Source: Sulfurospirillum diekertiae (GTDB lineage Bacteria; Campylobacterota; Campylobacteria; Campylobacterales; Sulfurospirillaceae). From it: a stretch of DNA of 64,000 nucleotides. Below the pieces are notes generated by a model. The model ran no database searches. It was not told the DNA's origin and saw only the letters and a list, made by a program, of their open reading frames with translations. The position numbers were made by a program, and so were the translations under genes. The DNA is taken from positions 1,314,207 to 1,378,206 of the forward strand of contig NZ_CP021416.1 in NCBI RefSeq assembly GCF_002162315.1, in the 5' to 3' direction. This document shows, one piece after another, positions 43,254-52,005 of the stretch; position 1 is the stretch's first letter; each line of letters opens with the position of its first letter.

Positions 43254-44201
43254 TTATTTCCCTTCTTGAATGGTGGAACGCAGCGCCAAATCTTTAGGGT
43301 AGGGGTTTAAAAACTTCTGTCCTAAGAGGTAATGTACTTCATACTTTTTAGCCAAAAATTCGATGGTATTCATCACAGCAATGAGCGGAACGATCTCATC
43401 GCGGAATGCTTCGATCTGAATGTGAAGATCCTGTTTTTCGGCACTTGTTAACTCTTTTTTGAAAAAACCCACCAGATGTTGAAGCACGTTGACCGTTTTG
43501 CCGATGGAACCTTTGTATGCAATCGTCTTTTTAAACAGAGCAAGGTAGTCATGCGTCACGACATGCAGGCTTTTTTTCTCATGGTTGGCGACGATTTTGC
43601 CCAAAAGTCGGTAGTTTGCTTCATGCTTGCTTTGCAGTAAAAACTTATACGCGGTGTGAAAACTCACAAGCTCTTGCATGGTTTGGATGTTGTGTTGAAG
43701 TTGCATTGCCTCTTCGTACGCAAAGAGCTGCATCACAAAGTTTTCCCGTAGCCACGGATCGAGCAAGCGTGCCTCTTCCTCAATGGGAAAATCTTCAAAA
43801 TGCGCTTTACATGTAAACGCAAAAAGCCCATCTTTCTTCCCCTCACTCATCGCATCGCTGTAATACTTAGCACTGCCAAGCCCACAACTTGGTGATTTGG
43901 ACTTAAGAATGATGCCGCAAATTGCTTCGTTTTGGATTTTATGCAGTTCATGCTCCACAGCCTCATTCATCGCTTGGGTAACATCATTTTTAGAAAAGAC
44001 AGTGATGACCTTTTTATGCTCATTGTCAAGCACAATGCGTATCGTCTCACGCGGTGTTCCAAAGGCTAAATGCTCAGGACAAAACGGAATAAATGAAGCG
44101 TATTTACCAAGCTTGTCGGTAATAAAACGATCCCGTTGACCCGTTTTATCGTAACGAATAGGCTCGCCTAGTAAACAGGCAGAAACAGCAATTTTGAGCA
44201 T
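43254..44201 (-). CDS. DUF523 and DUF1722 domain protein (YbgA-like)
   Basis: 315 residues. The first half is DUF523: IAVSACLLGEPIRYDKTGQRD, then FCPEHLAFGTPRE and LKSKSPSCGLGSAKYY. The second half is DUF1722 (YbgA-like; LLGKIVANHEKKSLHVVTHDYLALFKK). The fusion is widespread beside photolyase genes, and the same order is seen here. It is thought to help with DNA repair or cofactor chemistry, but the reaction is unknown. It opens the photolyase operon. Confidence 0.85.
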   Translation of the reverse strand: MLKIAVSACLLGEPIRYDKTGQRDRFITDKLGKYASFIPFCPEHLAFGTPRETIRIVLDNEHKKVITVFSKNDVTQAMNEAVEHELHKIQNEAICGIILKSKSPSCGLGSAKYYSDAMSEGKKDGLFAFTCKAHFEDFPIEEEARLLDPWLRENFVMQLFAYEEAMQLQHNIQTMQELVSFHTAYKFLLQSKHEANYRLLGKIVANHEKKSLHVVTHDYLALFKKTIAYKGSIGKTVNVLQHLVGFFKKELTSAEKQDLHIQIEAFRDEIVPLIAVMNTIEFLAKKYEVHYLLGQKFLNPYPKDLALRSTIQEGK

Positions 44202-44327
44202 GAAATTCCTTTGAAAAGAGCTTTGACTATTATAGCCACTCCTTTTGATAAAAGGCTTAGTGGGGATTTGGTAGACTATGGAGAATTTATAAAAGAAATT
44301 TTTTATTTAAAGAAAAAGGATAGAAAG

Positions 44328-45473
44328 ATGGCAAGAAAGGCTATTCCAGAATATATTCAAAGGCGACTCTACGCAGAGTCTATGGGAAGATGCATGAACC
44401 CTGCTTGTGGAAAAGATTTGTTGTTAACTAATGGTGACATTGTAGAAAAGGCACATATTATTCCTCATTGCGATTCTGCTGATAATTCCTTTGAAAATTT
44501 AATTCTTTTATGCCCAAATTGTCATACAAATTTTGATAAAAATTCAGCTTTTACTGAAGAAGAAGTTCGAATATGGAAACGTGAAAGACAACAACAGGTA
44601 TCACAACTTTTTTCACAAAAATTTGATACATTTGAAAAACTTGAAGAACTTGTTAAACCTCTTCTTACAGAAAATAAAACTATTTATGAAAGCTATTATT
44701 TAAATGACAAGCGAAAATTATGGGAAAAATTTGAAGAAAAGATATTGATTAATAATCAAAAGCTGAGATTTTTGCTAAGTAAAAATAGAGATTTATTTCA
44801 AAAGCATCATGATGAATATTTTTCAAATTTAGCAATCATAGATCAGTTAATTTTACATATTGATGAGTTTAGGGATACTAGAAAAGATGATGAAAAAATA
44901 CGAACAGTTTTATTTCCTGAAGAGGTTAATTCAATATTTGGATTAGAATCATCTTTAGAAGGTATGTTGCCTTCTGTTGAATCATTGGAATGTTTAATTT
45001 GCAAATTACAAAACGAAGATAAATTTGTAGGAATTACCTTAGGAATTGAGGATCCATTTTTAATATACAAAGAACATGATGAGTATGTTCAATTATTTTT
45101 GAGTGATGCTCCAAGAATAAGACAAATGTATTTTTCATATCATTGTCTAAAAAGTGTAGGAATTAGGTTAGGAAGTTTAAATTTTGCCTTAAAATATTTA
45201 GATAATAATCATATTGCATTTAAAATAGAAAATTGCCAGAATTTATCTAATGTAACTGTCAAAGAAAAGTCTTTTAAATTTATTTATGAATATTGTTTAA
45301 GTAAAGCTGAACTTATTTCACTTGCACCTAAAAAAGGTTTGATTATAGTTAATTTGCACAATTGGAATGGTGGGAGTTGTATTTCTAATGAAGCATATGA
45401 ACAAGCAAAAATTATGGGTGTTACATTGTTGACTATGGATGATTTTTATGTGTATATCCAAAATTTAAAATGA
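44328..45473 (+). CDS. HNH endonuclease with a large uncharacterised C-terminal domain
   Basis: 381 residues from ATG 44328 (AAAGGA upstream). The in-frame extension to 44211 lacks a ribosome site. The first 90 residues hold a complete zinc HNH fold: CMNPACGKD, EKAHIIPHCD, and NLILLCPNCHTNFD. The remaining 290 residues are helical and then mixed; no known domain was recognised. Base composition is lower in GC than both flanks, suggesting transfer. It is coupled by a 4-base ATGA overlap to a nucleotidyltransferase gene. A role in phage or plasmid defence, or as a toxin, is inference. Confidence 0.78.
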   Translation: MARKAIPEYIQRRLYAESMGRCMNPACGKDLLLTNGDIVEKAHIIPHCDSADNSFENLILLCPNCHTNFDKNSAFTEEEVRIWKRERQQQVSQLFSQKFDTFEKLEELVKPLLTENKTIYESYYLNDKRKLWEKFEEKILINNQKLRFLLSKNRDLFQKHHDEYFSNLAIIDQLILHIDEFRDTRKDDEKIRTVLFPEEVNSIFGLESSLEGMLPSVESLECLICKLQNEDKFVGITLGIEDPFLIYKEHDEYVQLFLSDAPRIRQMYFSYHCLKSVGIRLGSLNFALKYLDNNHIAFKIENCQNLSNVTVKEKSFKFIYEYCLSKAELISLAPKKGLIIVNLHNWNGGSCISNEAYEQAKIMGVTLLTMDDFYVYIQNLK

Positions 45474-45760
45474 ATAAAATAATCTATTTAATATCTACAC
45501 ATATTAATATATTTGAGTTATTTACAGAGGTCTATATTTTTGGTTCTATCGTAAAAAATAGTGAGTTTCCAAATGATATTGATTTATTGCTTGTATATGA
45601 AGAATATACAAAAGAGATTGAAAATGAAAAAAATATAATAGACGAATTCTTAGCAACATTATTTAAACTAGAGATAGATATTACACTTTTAAGTGAGAAA
45701 GAGTTAATGCAAACTAATTTTTTAGAAAAAATTTCTTTTAACTATCAAAAACTGAAATAA
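45470..45760 (+). CDS. Small nucleotidyltransferase (MNT-like)
   Basis: 96 residues, normal for MNT-type minimal nucleotidyltransferases. YIFGSIVKNSEFPNDIDLLLVYEEY gives the GS and DxD motifs of the polymerase-beta fold, and KLEIDITLLSE the third Asp, so the catalytic set is complete. Such proteins act as antitoxins of HEPN toxins by AMPylation. Here the partner is an HNH-domain protein, with no HEPN gene beside it. It overlaps the nuclease gene by 4 bases and has no ribosome site of its own, so it is translationally coupled. It is followed by the RhuM remnant. Confidence 0.75.
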   Translation: MNKIIYLISTHINIFELFTEVYIFGSIVKNSEFPNDIDLLLVYEEYTKEIENEKNIIDEFLATLFKLEIDITLLSEKELMQTNFLEKISFNYQKLK

Positions 45761-45784
45761 TATATAAAAATTGGGAAAGATAAT

Positions 45785-46024
45785 ATGATCAACACCACAC
45801 CAACATCAAATATTCTTATTTACCCAAATGAAGATGGCAACACAAAAATAGAAACAAGACTTGAAAATGAAACGGTTTTGCTCAATAGAAATCAATTTTC
45901 AGAGCTTTTTGGGCGTGATGTCAAAACGATAGGAAAGCATATCAATAATGTATTTTCAGACGGTGAACTTGAAGGACTTTCAGCTGTCGCAAATTTTGCG
46001 ACAGCTGACGGAGACCAAAATTAA
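45785..46024 (+). pseudogene. Truncated RhuM-family protein
   Basis: 79 residues with a proper ribosome site (GGGAAAG). ILIYPNEDGNTKIETRLENETVLLNRNQFSELFGRDVKTIGKHINNVFSDGELE matches the N-terminus of RhuM/virulence proteins, which are about 300-340 residues long. The frame stops in the ANFA region that normally continues, and no continuation was found in other frames. A second, decayed copy of the ANFAT motif follows at about 46111. It is probably the remnant of a mobile or accessory gene. Confidence 0.7.
45982..46005. repeat. Inverted repeat in the RhuM remnant
   Basis: AGCTGTCGC and GCGACAGCT are exact reverse complements around AAATTT. The stretch encodes the VANFATA end of the RhuM remnant. 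A similar structure with different arms occurs at 46111-46139. Confidence 0.55.
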
Positions 46025-46110
46025 CTACCGTTCAACTATTGCCAAAAAGGAAATAGTTCAAAATAGAAAAAATAGACATATAATTTAAAAAAGCAATAAT
46101 TATTTATAAA

Positions 46111-46139
46111 TTAGTTGTTGCAAATTTTGCAACAACTAA
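46111..46139. repeat. Second inverted repeat, possible decayed RhuM motif
   Basis: TTAGTTGTTGC and GCAACAACTAA flank AAATTTT. One frame reads LVVANFATTN, closely resembling SAVANFATAD of the upstream remnant, so this may be a fragment of a second copy. The same shape could also act as a terminator. Confidence 0.45.
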
Positions 46140-46192
46140 CAAAATCAAAGTAAAACATTATAATCTCATTTTTTTAGAAGGATAGAAAGCGT

Positions 46193-46226
46193 TTTACATG
46201 TAAAGCCAAAAGACTTTACATGTAAA
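46193..46226. repeat. Paired TTTACATGTAAA palindromes downstream of paaK
   Basis: Two exact 12-mers (46193-46204 and 46215-46226) lie 10 bases apart, just after the paaK stop at 46230 on the minus strand. Together they could fold into a long AT-rich hairpin at the 3' end of the operon. Confidence 0.7.
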
Positions 46227-46229
46227 AGA

Positions 46230-47528
46230 TTATTTCGGTCGTTTGTCCACCACGCGCGTCGCTTTTCCCTCGCTTCGTTGAAGTGATTTAGGCGCGACGA
46301 GTTTGACTTCGACGTTGATGTAGAGATTGTTTAAAAGAGAATGTTGGAGCTCTTTTTTGAGGTTTCCGAGGTAGCTGACATCATCGCTGATGAGATGTTC
46401 ATCGAGTTCCACATCGATTTCGAGTTTATCGAGGTAGCCTTTTTTGTCGGCGATGATTTGGTAGTTGAGTGTGATGCCTTCTTGTTTGGAGAGCACGTGC
46501 TCGATTTGCGATGGAAAGACGTTGACGCCGTTGATGAGAAGCATATCGTCACTTCTGCCGACGATACTTTCTATCCTGCCGATGGTTCTGCCACAGCGAC
46601 ACGGAATGCGTGTTAAAGAGGTAATGTCACCCGTTCGGTAACGAATGATCGGCAAGCCTTGTTTGGTGAGCGTCGTGATGACAAGCTCGCCTCGCGTGCC
46701 CTCTGGTAAGACTTCGCCCGTTTTTGGGTCGATGATCTCAGGGTAGAAATGATCTTCATGAATATGCAAAAGATTGGAGTGTTTGCAGTTACACGCTACG
46801 CCCGGTCCGATGATCTCAGATAGTCCATAAATCTCGTGGTAGTCGATGCCCCAGATATGGGCTATCTCGTTTTTAAGCCCTTCACTCGTAGGCTCCGCTC
46901 CGAAAAATCCCACGCGAAGTTTGAAATCTTTTTGGATGTCATAGCCCTCAGCCTTAGCCACTTCTGCCATATGAAGCGCAAAAGAAGGCGTGGCGGTCAG
47001 TACGGTTGCGCCGAAATCTTTTAAAAGAAGGAGTTGGCGAGAGGTAAAGCCTGTGGAGCTTGGAATGACGGCGATTTTCATGCGCTCAGCGGCATTATGA
47101 AAGCCAAGCCCGCCCGTGAAAAGTCCATACCCATGAGAGTTTTGCATGATGTCTTGGCAGGTCACGCCACCCATCGTAAAGGCTCTTCCCATCACTTCCG
47201 CCCAGATGTCCATGTCGTGTTCGGTGTAGCCCACGACGGTGGGCTTTCCCGTGGTTCCGCTACTGCTATGGATGCGCACGATCTGGTCCATATCGACCGA
47301 GAACATGCCAAAAGGGTAGTTGTCTCTAAGGTCATGTTTTTTGGTGAACGGAAGTTTGGCAATATCTTCAAGCGTTTTAATATCTTCAGGTAAAACACCA
47401 TGTTCATCGAACTTTTTCTTGTAAAAAGGCACGAGATGATAGACGCGAAGCAGTGTTTCTTTGAGATGTTTGAGCTGCCAAGCCTGAAGCTCGTCACGGC
47501 TTAGGCTTTCATTTTTACTGAATGTCAT
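46230..47528 (-). CDS. paaK: Phenylacetate-CoA ligase-type enzyme (copy A)
   Basis: 432 residues from ATG 47528; a TTG at 47540 is the longer alternative. The AMP-binding loop [14 protein letters not shown] lies near residue 88, FGAEPTSEGLK near 215, [14 protein letters not shown] near 235 and YRTGDITSL near 298, with a Cys pair (CRCGRT) that may bind metal. It joins arylacetates such as phenylacetate to CoA using ATP, or runs in reverse. It is the last gene of the operon. A second, similar paaK lies two genes upstream with an ACT-domain gene between. One TTTACATGTAAA (47543-47554) lies just upstream. Confidence 0.87.
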   Translation of the reverse strand: MTFSKNESLSRDELQAWQLKHLKETLLRVYHLVPFYKKKFDEHGVLPEDIKTLEDIAKLPFTKKHDLRDNYPFGMFSVDMDQIVRIHSSSGTTGKPTVVGYTEHDMDIWAEVMGRAFTMGGVTCQDIMQNSHGYGLFTGGLGFHNAAERMKIAVIPSSTGFTSRQLLLLKDFGATVLTATPSFALHMAEVAKAEGYDIQKDFKLRVGFFGAEPTSEGLKNEIAHIWGIDYHEIYGLSEIIGPGVACNCKHSNLLHIHEDHFYPEIIDPKTGEVLPEGTRGELVITTLTKQGLPIIRYRTGDITSLTRIPCRCGRTIGRIESIVGRSDDMLLINGVNVFPSQIEHVLSKQEGITLNYQIIADKKGYLDKLEIDVELDEHLISDDVSYLGNLKKELQHSLLNNLYINVEVKLVAPKSLQRSEGKATRVVDKRPK

Positions 47529-47543
47529 GGGTTTTTCCAACCT

Positions 47544-47978
47544 TTACATGTAAAAGTGTTTAGCTTGAACAATCTCAATATTTTGAGCTTGAAGTGCAGC
47601 AATCGCGTCGTCAAATCGGTCTTTATCGACACTGAAAATAAAAATGCCTGTATTGGCTTCATAGAAACTATAGGTATAGAGAATGTTAATGCCTGCCTTT
47701 GAAAGGGCACTCACAGCTTTATCAAAGCTTCCTACGACATCTTCGATCTTGACACCAAAGACATCGGTGAAACGTACGCTAAAGCCTTCATCTTCGAGTA
47801 CCGTTTTAGCTTTTTCAGGATTGTCAACGATGGTGCGAATGAGACCAAAATCGGTTGAATCCGCTAGTAAAATTGACTTTATGGAAATGCCATTTTTTGA
47901 AAGAATTCCCGTAAATTCAGAGAGTTCGCCTGCTTTATTTTCTAAAAAAACCGATAGCTGTTTAATGTTGCATTTCAT
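47544..47978 (-). CDS. Tandem ACT-domain protein
   Basis: 144 residues made of two ACT repeats: [40 protein letters not shown] and, from about residue 70, [37 protein letters not shown]. Small proteins of this kind bind amino acids and lie beside paaK and ior genes. It probably senses an aromatic amino acid and modulates the ligase or the pathway, though no partner is established. It lies between the two paaK genes, overlapping the upstream one by 4 bases. Confidence 0.82.
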   Translation of the reverse strand: MKCNIKQLSVFLENKAGELSEFTGILSKNGISIKSILLADSTDFGLIRTIVDNPEKAKTVLEDEGFSVRFTDVFGVKIEDVVGSFDKAVSALSKAGINILYTYSFYEANTGIFIFSVDKDRFDDAIAALQAQNIEIVQAKHFYM

Positions 47979-49276
47979 GAGTTATTCCTTTTGTCGATGA
48001 CGCGCACGGCCTTGCCGACACTGCGTTCTATGGTTCTAGGCTCAACAAGTTTGATCTCTGCGTTAATGTAGAGGTTGTTGAGCAGTTCATGTTGGATTTT
48101 TTTCTTTAAAGCTTCTAAAGAGCCGATGCTATCCAGTGGCATCGCTTCGGTGACTTCGACCATGATTTCGAGTTTATCAAGATAGCCTTTTTTATCGGCG
48201 ATGATTTGGTAATTGAGCGTAATGCCTTCGATGTTGGCAAGAACGTGTTCCACTTGCGATGGGAAGACATTGACACCATTGACGATGAGCATGTCATCCA
48301 CACGTCCCATGACACTTTTCATGCGCACATGCGTTCGTCCACACTTGCATGGCGTGCGATCCAGAGAGGTGATATCGCCTGTGCGGTAACGAATGATGGG
48401 AAAGGCTTGTTTAGTAAGGCTTGTGATGACCAGTTCGCCTTTTTCACCCAATGGCAAGACTTCGAGTGTTTTTGGGTCGATGATTTCTGGATAGAAATGG
48501 TCTTCAAACACATGCAGGTCACTGCTTTCAAAACAATTTGCTGAAACACCCGGTCCGATGATCTCAGAGAGTCCATAAATCTCGCAGTAGTGAATGCCCC
48601 AAACGCGCGCGACTTCTTCTTTGAGCCCAAGACTAGTCGGTTCTGCGCCAAAAATGCCGCATTTGAGTTTGAAATCTTTTTTTATGTCATAGCCCTCAGC
48701 CACCGCGGCTTCTGCCATATGCAGGGCAAAGGAGGGTGTTGATGTAAGTACGGTTGCTTCAAAATCTTTCATGAGCATCAGTTGGCGTGAGGTAAAACCA
48801 CCTGAGCTTGGAACAACCGTTGCACCGACGGTTTCAGCGCCGTAGTGAAGCCCAAGACCCCCTGTGAAAAGACCGTAACCATACGCATTGTGTGAAGTGT
48901 CTTCGCTTGTGACGCCTGCCATTGTAAAGACACGCGCCATGACTTCATTCCATGTATCAAGATCTGCTCGTGTGTAACCAACAACGGTGGGTTTGCCTGT
49001 TGTTCCACTGGAACTATGAATGCGTACAACCGCATCTTTTTTCACGGCAAAAAGCCCAAAAGGGTAGTTGTCACGCAAATCTTTTTTCTTTGTAAATGGA
49101 AGTTTGACAATGTCATCAATAGACGTAATATCAGCAGGCGTAATGCCGAGCTCTTCAAACTTTTTTTGGTAAAACGGTACGTTGGTATACACGCGTGCGA
49201 CGGTGTCTTTGAGTCGTTCTGTTTGAAGTTCAGTAAGTTTATGACGAGGTAATGTCTCTTCTTTTGACCAGATCAT
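47975..49276 (-). CDS. paaK: Phenylacetate-CoA ligase-type enzyme (copy B)
   Basis: 433 residues. [47 protein letters not shown] and [19 protein letters not shown] are the same blocks as in copy A, and identity between the two looks high across the chain. The pair likely arose by duplication and may differ in arylacetate preference (phenyl-, hydroxyphenyl- or indoleacetate). It overlaps iorB by 4 bases and the ACT gene by 4 bases, so the operon is tightly coupled. Confidence 0.9.
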   Translation of the reverse strand: MIWSKEETLPRHKLTELQTERLKDTVARVYTNVPFYQKKFEELGITPADITSIDDIVKLPFTKKKDLRDNYPFGLFAVKKDAVVRIHSSSGTTGKPTVVGYTRADLDTWNEVMARVFTMAGVTSEDTSHNAYGYGLFTGGLGLHYGAETVGATVVPSSGGFTSRQLMLMKDFEATVLTSTPSFALHMAEAAVAEGYDIKKDFKLKCGIFGAEPTSLGLKEEVARVWGIHYCEIYGLSEIIGPGVSANCFESSDLHVFEDHFYPEIIDPKTLEVLPLGEKGELVITSLTKQAFPIIRYRTGDITSLDRTPCKCGRTHVRMKSVMGRVDDMLIVNGVNVFPSQVEHVLANIEGITLNYQIIADKKGYLDKLEIMVEVTEAMPLDSIGSLEALKKKIQHELLNNLYINAEIKLVEPRTIERSVGKAVRVIDKRNNS

Positions 49277-49809
49277 TTTTTCGCCTTTGTATCGTTGATA
49301 CCTTGGTGAAGTACAGCGATATTTTTCTCCGCTACTTTCGCGTTCATCATCGTAATCGCCTCTTCAATCTCTTTACATGTAAACGGAAAATGTGCATCAA
49401 GTGCGAGTGTAACGCCTAGCATATAGACGTTGAGTGCATCGATGGGAAACTCTTTAGCTTTCGCTTTTTTAAACGCATCAATGCTGTGGGTTTCAAAGTC
49501 AACTTTGGGAAAGTTCTTCGGTGCATTCATCACTATGACACCTCTTTCTTTACTCAAATACTGAATGTTGCGAAGTGCTTCATTACCCTCAAGTGCGATT
49601 AAAAGATCGGCTTGTCCTTCATCAATCGCAGGAGCGTAAAAATCGCCGATTTTGACATAACACGAAACGGAACCACCCCGTTGGCTCATACCATGATTTT
49701 CAGTTCCTAAACATTTTTGGTTTGTAATTGCAGAAGCGATGCTGAGCACTTTAACCAAAAAGACCGCACCTTGTCCGCCAATTCCTGCGATAACAATTTG
49801 ATACTTCAT
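49273..49809 (-). CDS. iorB: Indolepyruvate ferredoxin oxidoreductase, beta subunit
   Basis: 178 residues. [21 protein letters not shown] near the N-terminus is the gamma-domain motif of 2-oxoacid ferredoxin oxidoreductases, with [21 protein letters not shown] following. It works with IorA to convert aryl pyruvates to arylacetyl-CoA with reduction of ferredoxin. It contains one TTTACATGTAAA encoding FTCK. It starts one base after the iorA stop. Confidence 0.9.
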   Translation of the reverse strand: MKYQIVIAGIGGQGAVFLVKVLSIASAITNQKCLGTENHGMSQRGGSVSCYVKIGDFYAPAIDEGQADLLIALEGNEALRNIQYLSKERGVIVMNAPKNFPKVDFETHSIDAFKKAKAKEFPIDALNVYMLGVTLALDAHFPFTCKEIEEAITMMNAKVAEKNIAVLHQGINDTKAKK

Positions 49810-49810
49810 C

Positions 49811-51637
49811 TTACTTCTCCTCTTTTTTCACAAACGCATCGGTCGGACAGATCACGTCAAGGCATGAACCACATCCTGCACATAAGAACGGGTCAATCTC
49901 CATTTTTCCTGCATCGTTGTAGTGCATTGGTGGGCATTTGTAGTTAGTGATGCACGAATCACAGGCGACGCATTTGTCTTCATCAACTTCTACAACTACA
50001 TTGCCAAGGCGTCCTAGCGCATTGTCTTTATCAAGGACACAAAACTCTCGTACGACAGCAACGACAGGTGAAGTGGCTGTTTTGTAGGCTTCTTGGAGTG
50101 ACTTCATGAAGTCAACCGTTTTCGTGAGGTCTTGCTCGTAAACGTATTCGTGACATGCGATGCCACAGCCTTCAATGATGCGTTTGATGTCGATTTGGTT
50201 TGGATTGGTTCGCTCAGGTATCGTTTGACGACCTGTCATTGCGGTGGTGGAGTTGTCTAGGATGATCAGTACAAATTTATGGTTTTGATATACGGCATTA
50301 ATGAGTGGCGCAACACCTGAGTGCATAAAGGTACTATCACCAATGGTGGCAACAACGGTTTTATCAGGATCCGAGATGCTAAAACCACTCGCCATTGAGA
50401 TGCTTGCTCCCATACACAAAATCGTATCGATGGCTGCTTGATTGAGCCCTAACGTGTAACAGCCGATGTCGGATGTGTAGATAGATTTTTTCTTTTTAAA
50501 GACTTTGGTAATGGCGTAATGCACATCACGGTGTGGACAACCTGGGCACATATTGGGTGGACGCTTAGGAAGCTCTTGATCGTACTTTTCACTTTGATAC
50601 GCATGACTTGGCGCTATGACGTCTGCTTTTGCAAGCGCAGCAAGGACTTTATCTTTTGAAAATTCATCGATGAGATGTACGTGTTTGGTTAGTTTCCCGT
50701 AGAGTTTTGGAGAGCTCAACTGCTCTTCAATACAAGGAAAACTCTCTTCAAAAACAATGATTTTGTCGTAATTAACAAAGAGTGCTTCGAGCTTTTCTTT
50801 GGGAAGTGGGTAGGGCATATCAAGTTTTAAAATATCTGCTTTGATCTCTAATTCGCTCATAGCTTCTCGTACATAACCATCACCCGTTCCACTGGTAAGA
50901 CAGAGAATAGTTTCACCTTTGAGTGCATGGGTTTTAGGTTTGATGAGATGATCCCAGTTCCAAGCTTTGATGGCTTCTAAACGATCAATCTGTTCTAAGC
51001 CTTGTCGAAATCTTCCCGCAGGAGGAACAGCGCCCCATCGAGGAATATTGCGCTCAAAATTGCCTTGATTTGCCTTTACATGTAAACCATCGTCAACTTC
51101 ACAAATCTCTCTGGCATGGCTGACGCGCATAACAGGGCGAAGCATGACAATCGATTCAAATTCATGTGAGAATTCAATACCCAGTTTGACCATATCGTAG
51201 GCTTCTTGGGGTGTGCTAGGATCAAGGACAGGAATACGTGCAAATTTAGCGAAACTGCGGCTGTCTTGTTCGGTTTGAGAGGAGTAAAATCCTGGATCAT
51301 CACATGAAATCAACAACATCGCACCTTTAAGTCCAATGTAAGAGGCACTCATCAAAGCGTCACTCGCCACATTGAGTCCTACTTGCTTCATGGTCGCACA
51401 GGTACGTTTACCAGAAATTGCTCCCGCATAAGCAACCTCAAAACCGACCTTTTCATTGGTTGCCCATTGTGCATAGGCTTCTAGTTTGTTTTTATCGCGA
51501 AATTTTTGGAAATTTCCCAAAATCTCACTCGAAGGCGTTCCTGGATAGCCTGAAACCATATCCACACCCGCGTGAATCAATCCCAAGGCAATCGCTTCAT
51601 TCCCCATCAAAATCTGTTTCATATCGTTGTGCTCCAT
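49811..51637 (-). CDS. iorA: Indolepyruvate ferredoxin oxidoreductase, alpha subunit
   Basis: 608 residues. The N-terminal domain (MGNEAIALGLIHAGVDMVSGYPGTPSSEI) and the TPP-binding domain (MCPGCPHRDVHYAI, SDIGCYTLGL, ATIGDSTFMHSGV) are complete. The C-terminus carries an 8-Cys ferredoxin-like domain (CVACDSC, CAGCGSC and CP) for two 4Fe-4S clusters. It oxidatively decarboxylates indolepyruvate and phenylpyruvate from aromatic amino acids. It is first in the operon with iorB and the two paaK genes; the divergent transporter probably supplies or removes substrate. Confidence 0.93.
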   Translation of the reverse strand: MEHNDMKQILMGNEAIALGLIHAGVDMVSGYPGTPSSEILGNFQKFRDKNKLEAYAQWATNEKVGFEVAYAGAISGKRTCATMKQVGLNVASDALMSASYIGLKGAMLLISCDDPGFYSSQTEQDSRSFAKFARIPVLDPSTPQEAYDMVKLGIEFSHEFESIVMLRPVMRVSHAREICEVDDGLHVKANQGNFERNIPRWGAVPPAGRFRQGLEQIDRLEAIKAWNWDHLIKPKTHALKGETILCLTSGTGDGYVREAMSELEIKADILKLDMPYPLPKEKLEALFVNYDKIIVFEESFPCIEEQLSSPKLYGKLTKHVHLIDEFSKDKVLAALAKADVIAPSHAYQSEKYDQELPKRPPNMCPGCPHRDVHYAITKVFKKKKSIYTSDIGCYTLGLNQAAIDTILCMGASISMASGFSISDPDKTVVATIGDSTFMHSGVAPLINAVYQNHKFVLIILDNSTTAMTGRQTIPERTNPNQIDIKRIIEGCGIACHEYVYEQDLTKTVDFMKSLQEAYKTATSPVVAVVREFCVLDKDNALGRLGNVVVEVDEDKCVACDSCITNYKCPPMHYNDAGKMEIDPFLCAGCGSCLDVICPTDAFVKKEEK

Positions 51638-51837
51638 CGCTTTTACGTAGTAATTTTAAAGGGTATTGAAACTTAGTTTATAAAATACTTATCTAAGCCA
51701 TTGTGTCAAAAACGTTACTTATAAAGTGGGCAATTTTGAAACTAATCACTTTTTTTATAATCTATTAATGAAAGAAATAAAGTTTCGTTAAAGCTTTTTA
51801 TATTATTTTAAGGAACTTTTAAAAGGAAAGGGATGGT

Positions 51838-52005
51838 ATGGGAACATTTGATTTAGGTGTTGGGTTAGCCTTCTGGTTAATGAATGCGAGTGCTCTCTTA
51901 TGCGTTGTTTACGGCATTATTTACTGGAACAAAGATAAAGAAGAGAAGGTGCTTGAACGCAAAACGTGGGATAAAAATGAAGCTAAAATCAATAAGGATC
52001 TGTGA
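51838..52005 (+). CDS. Symporter small accessory protein
   Basis: A 55-residue frame from ATG 51838, with AAAGG upstream; a second ATG 5 bases earlier is out of frame. One membrane helix (LGVGLAFWLMNASALLCVVYGIIYW) is followed by a charged tail (NKDKEEKVLERKTWDKNEAKINKDL). Its stop TGA shares its last A with the ATG of the symporter (TGATG), so the two are coupled. Small single-span partners of this type accompany several sodium:solute symporters. The helix and coupling are seen, the function is inferred. Confidence 0.78.
   Translation: MGTFDLGVGLAFWLMNASALLCVVYGIIYWNKDKEEKVLERKTWDKNEAKINKDL

Noticed and set aside
44211-44327. An N-terminal extension of the HNH protein starting at a TTG
   Set aside because: The region has no ribosome site, while ATG 44328 has AAAGGA in good position; the HNH fold starts just after that ATG.
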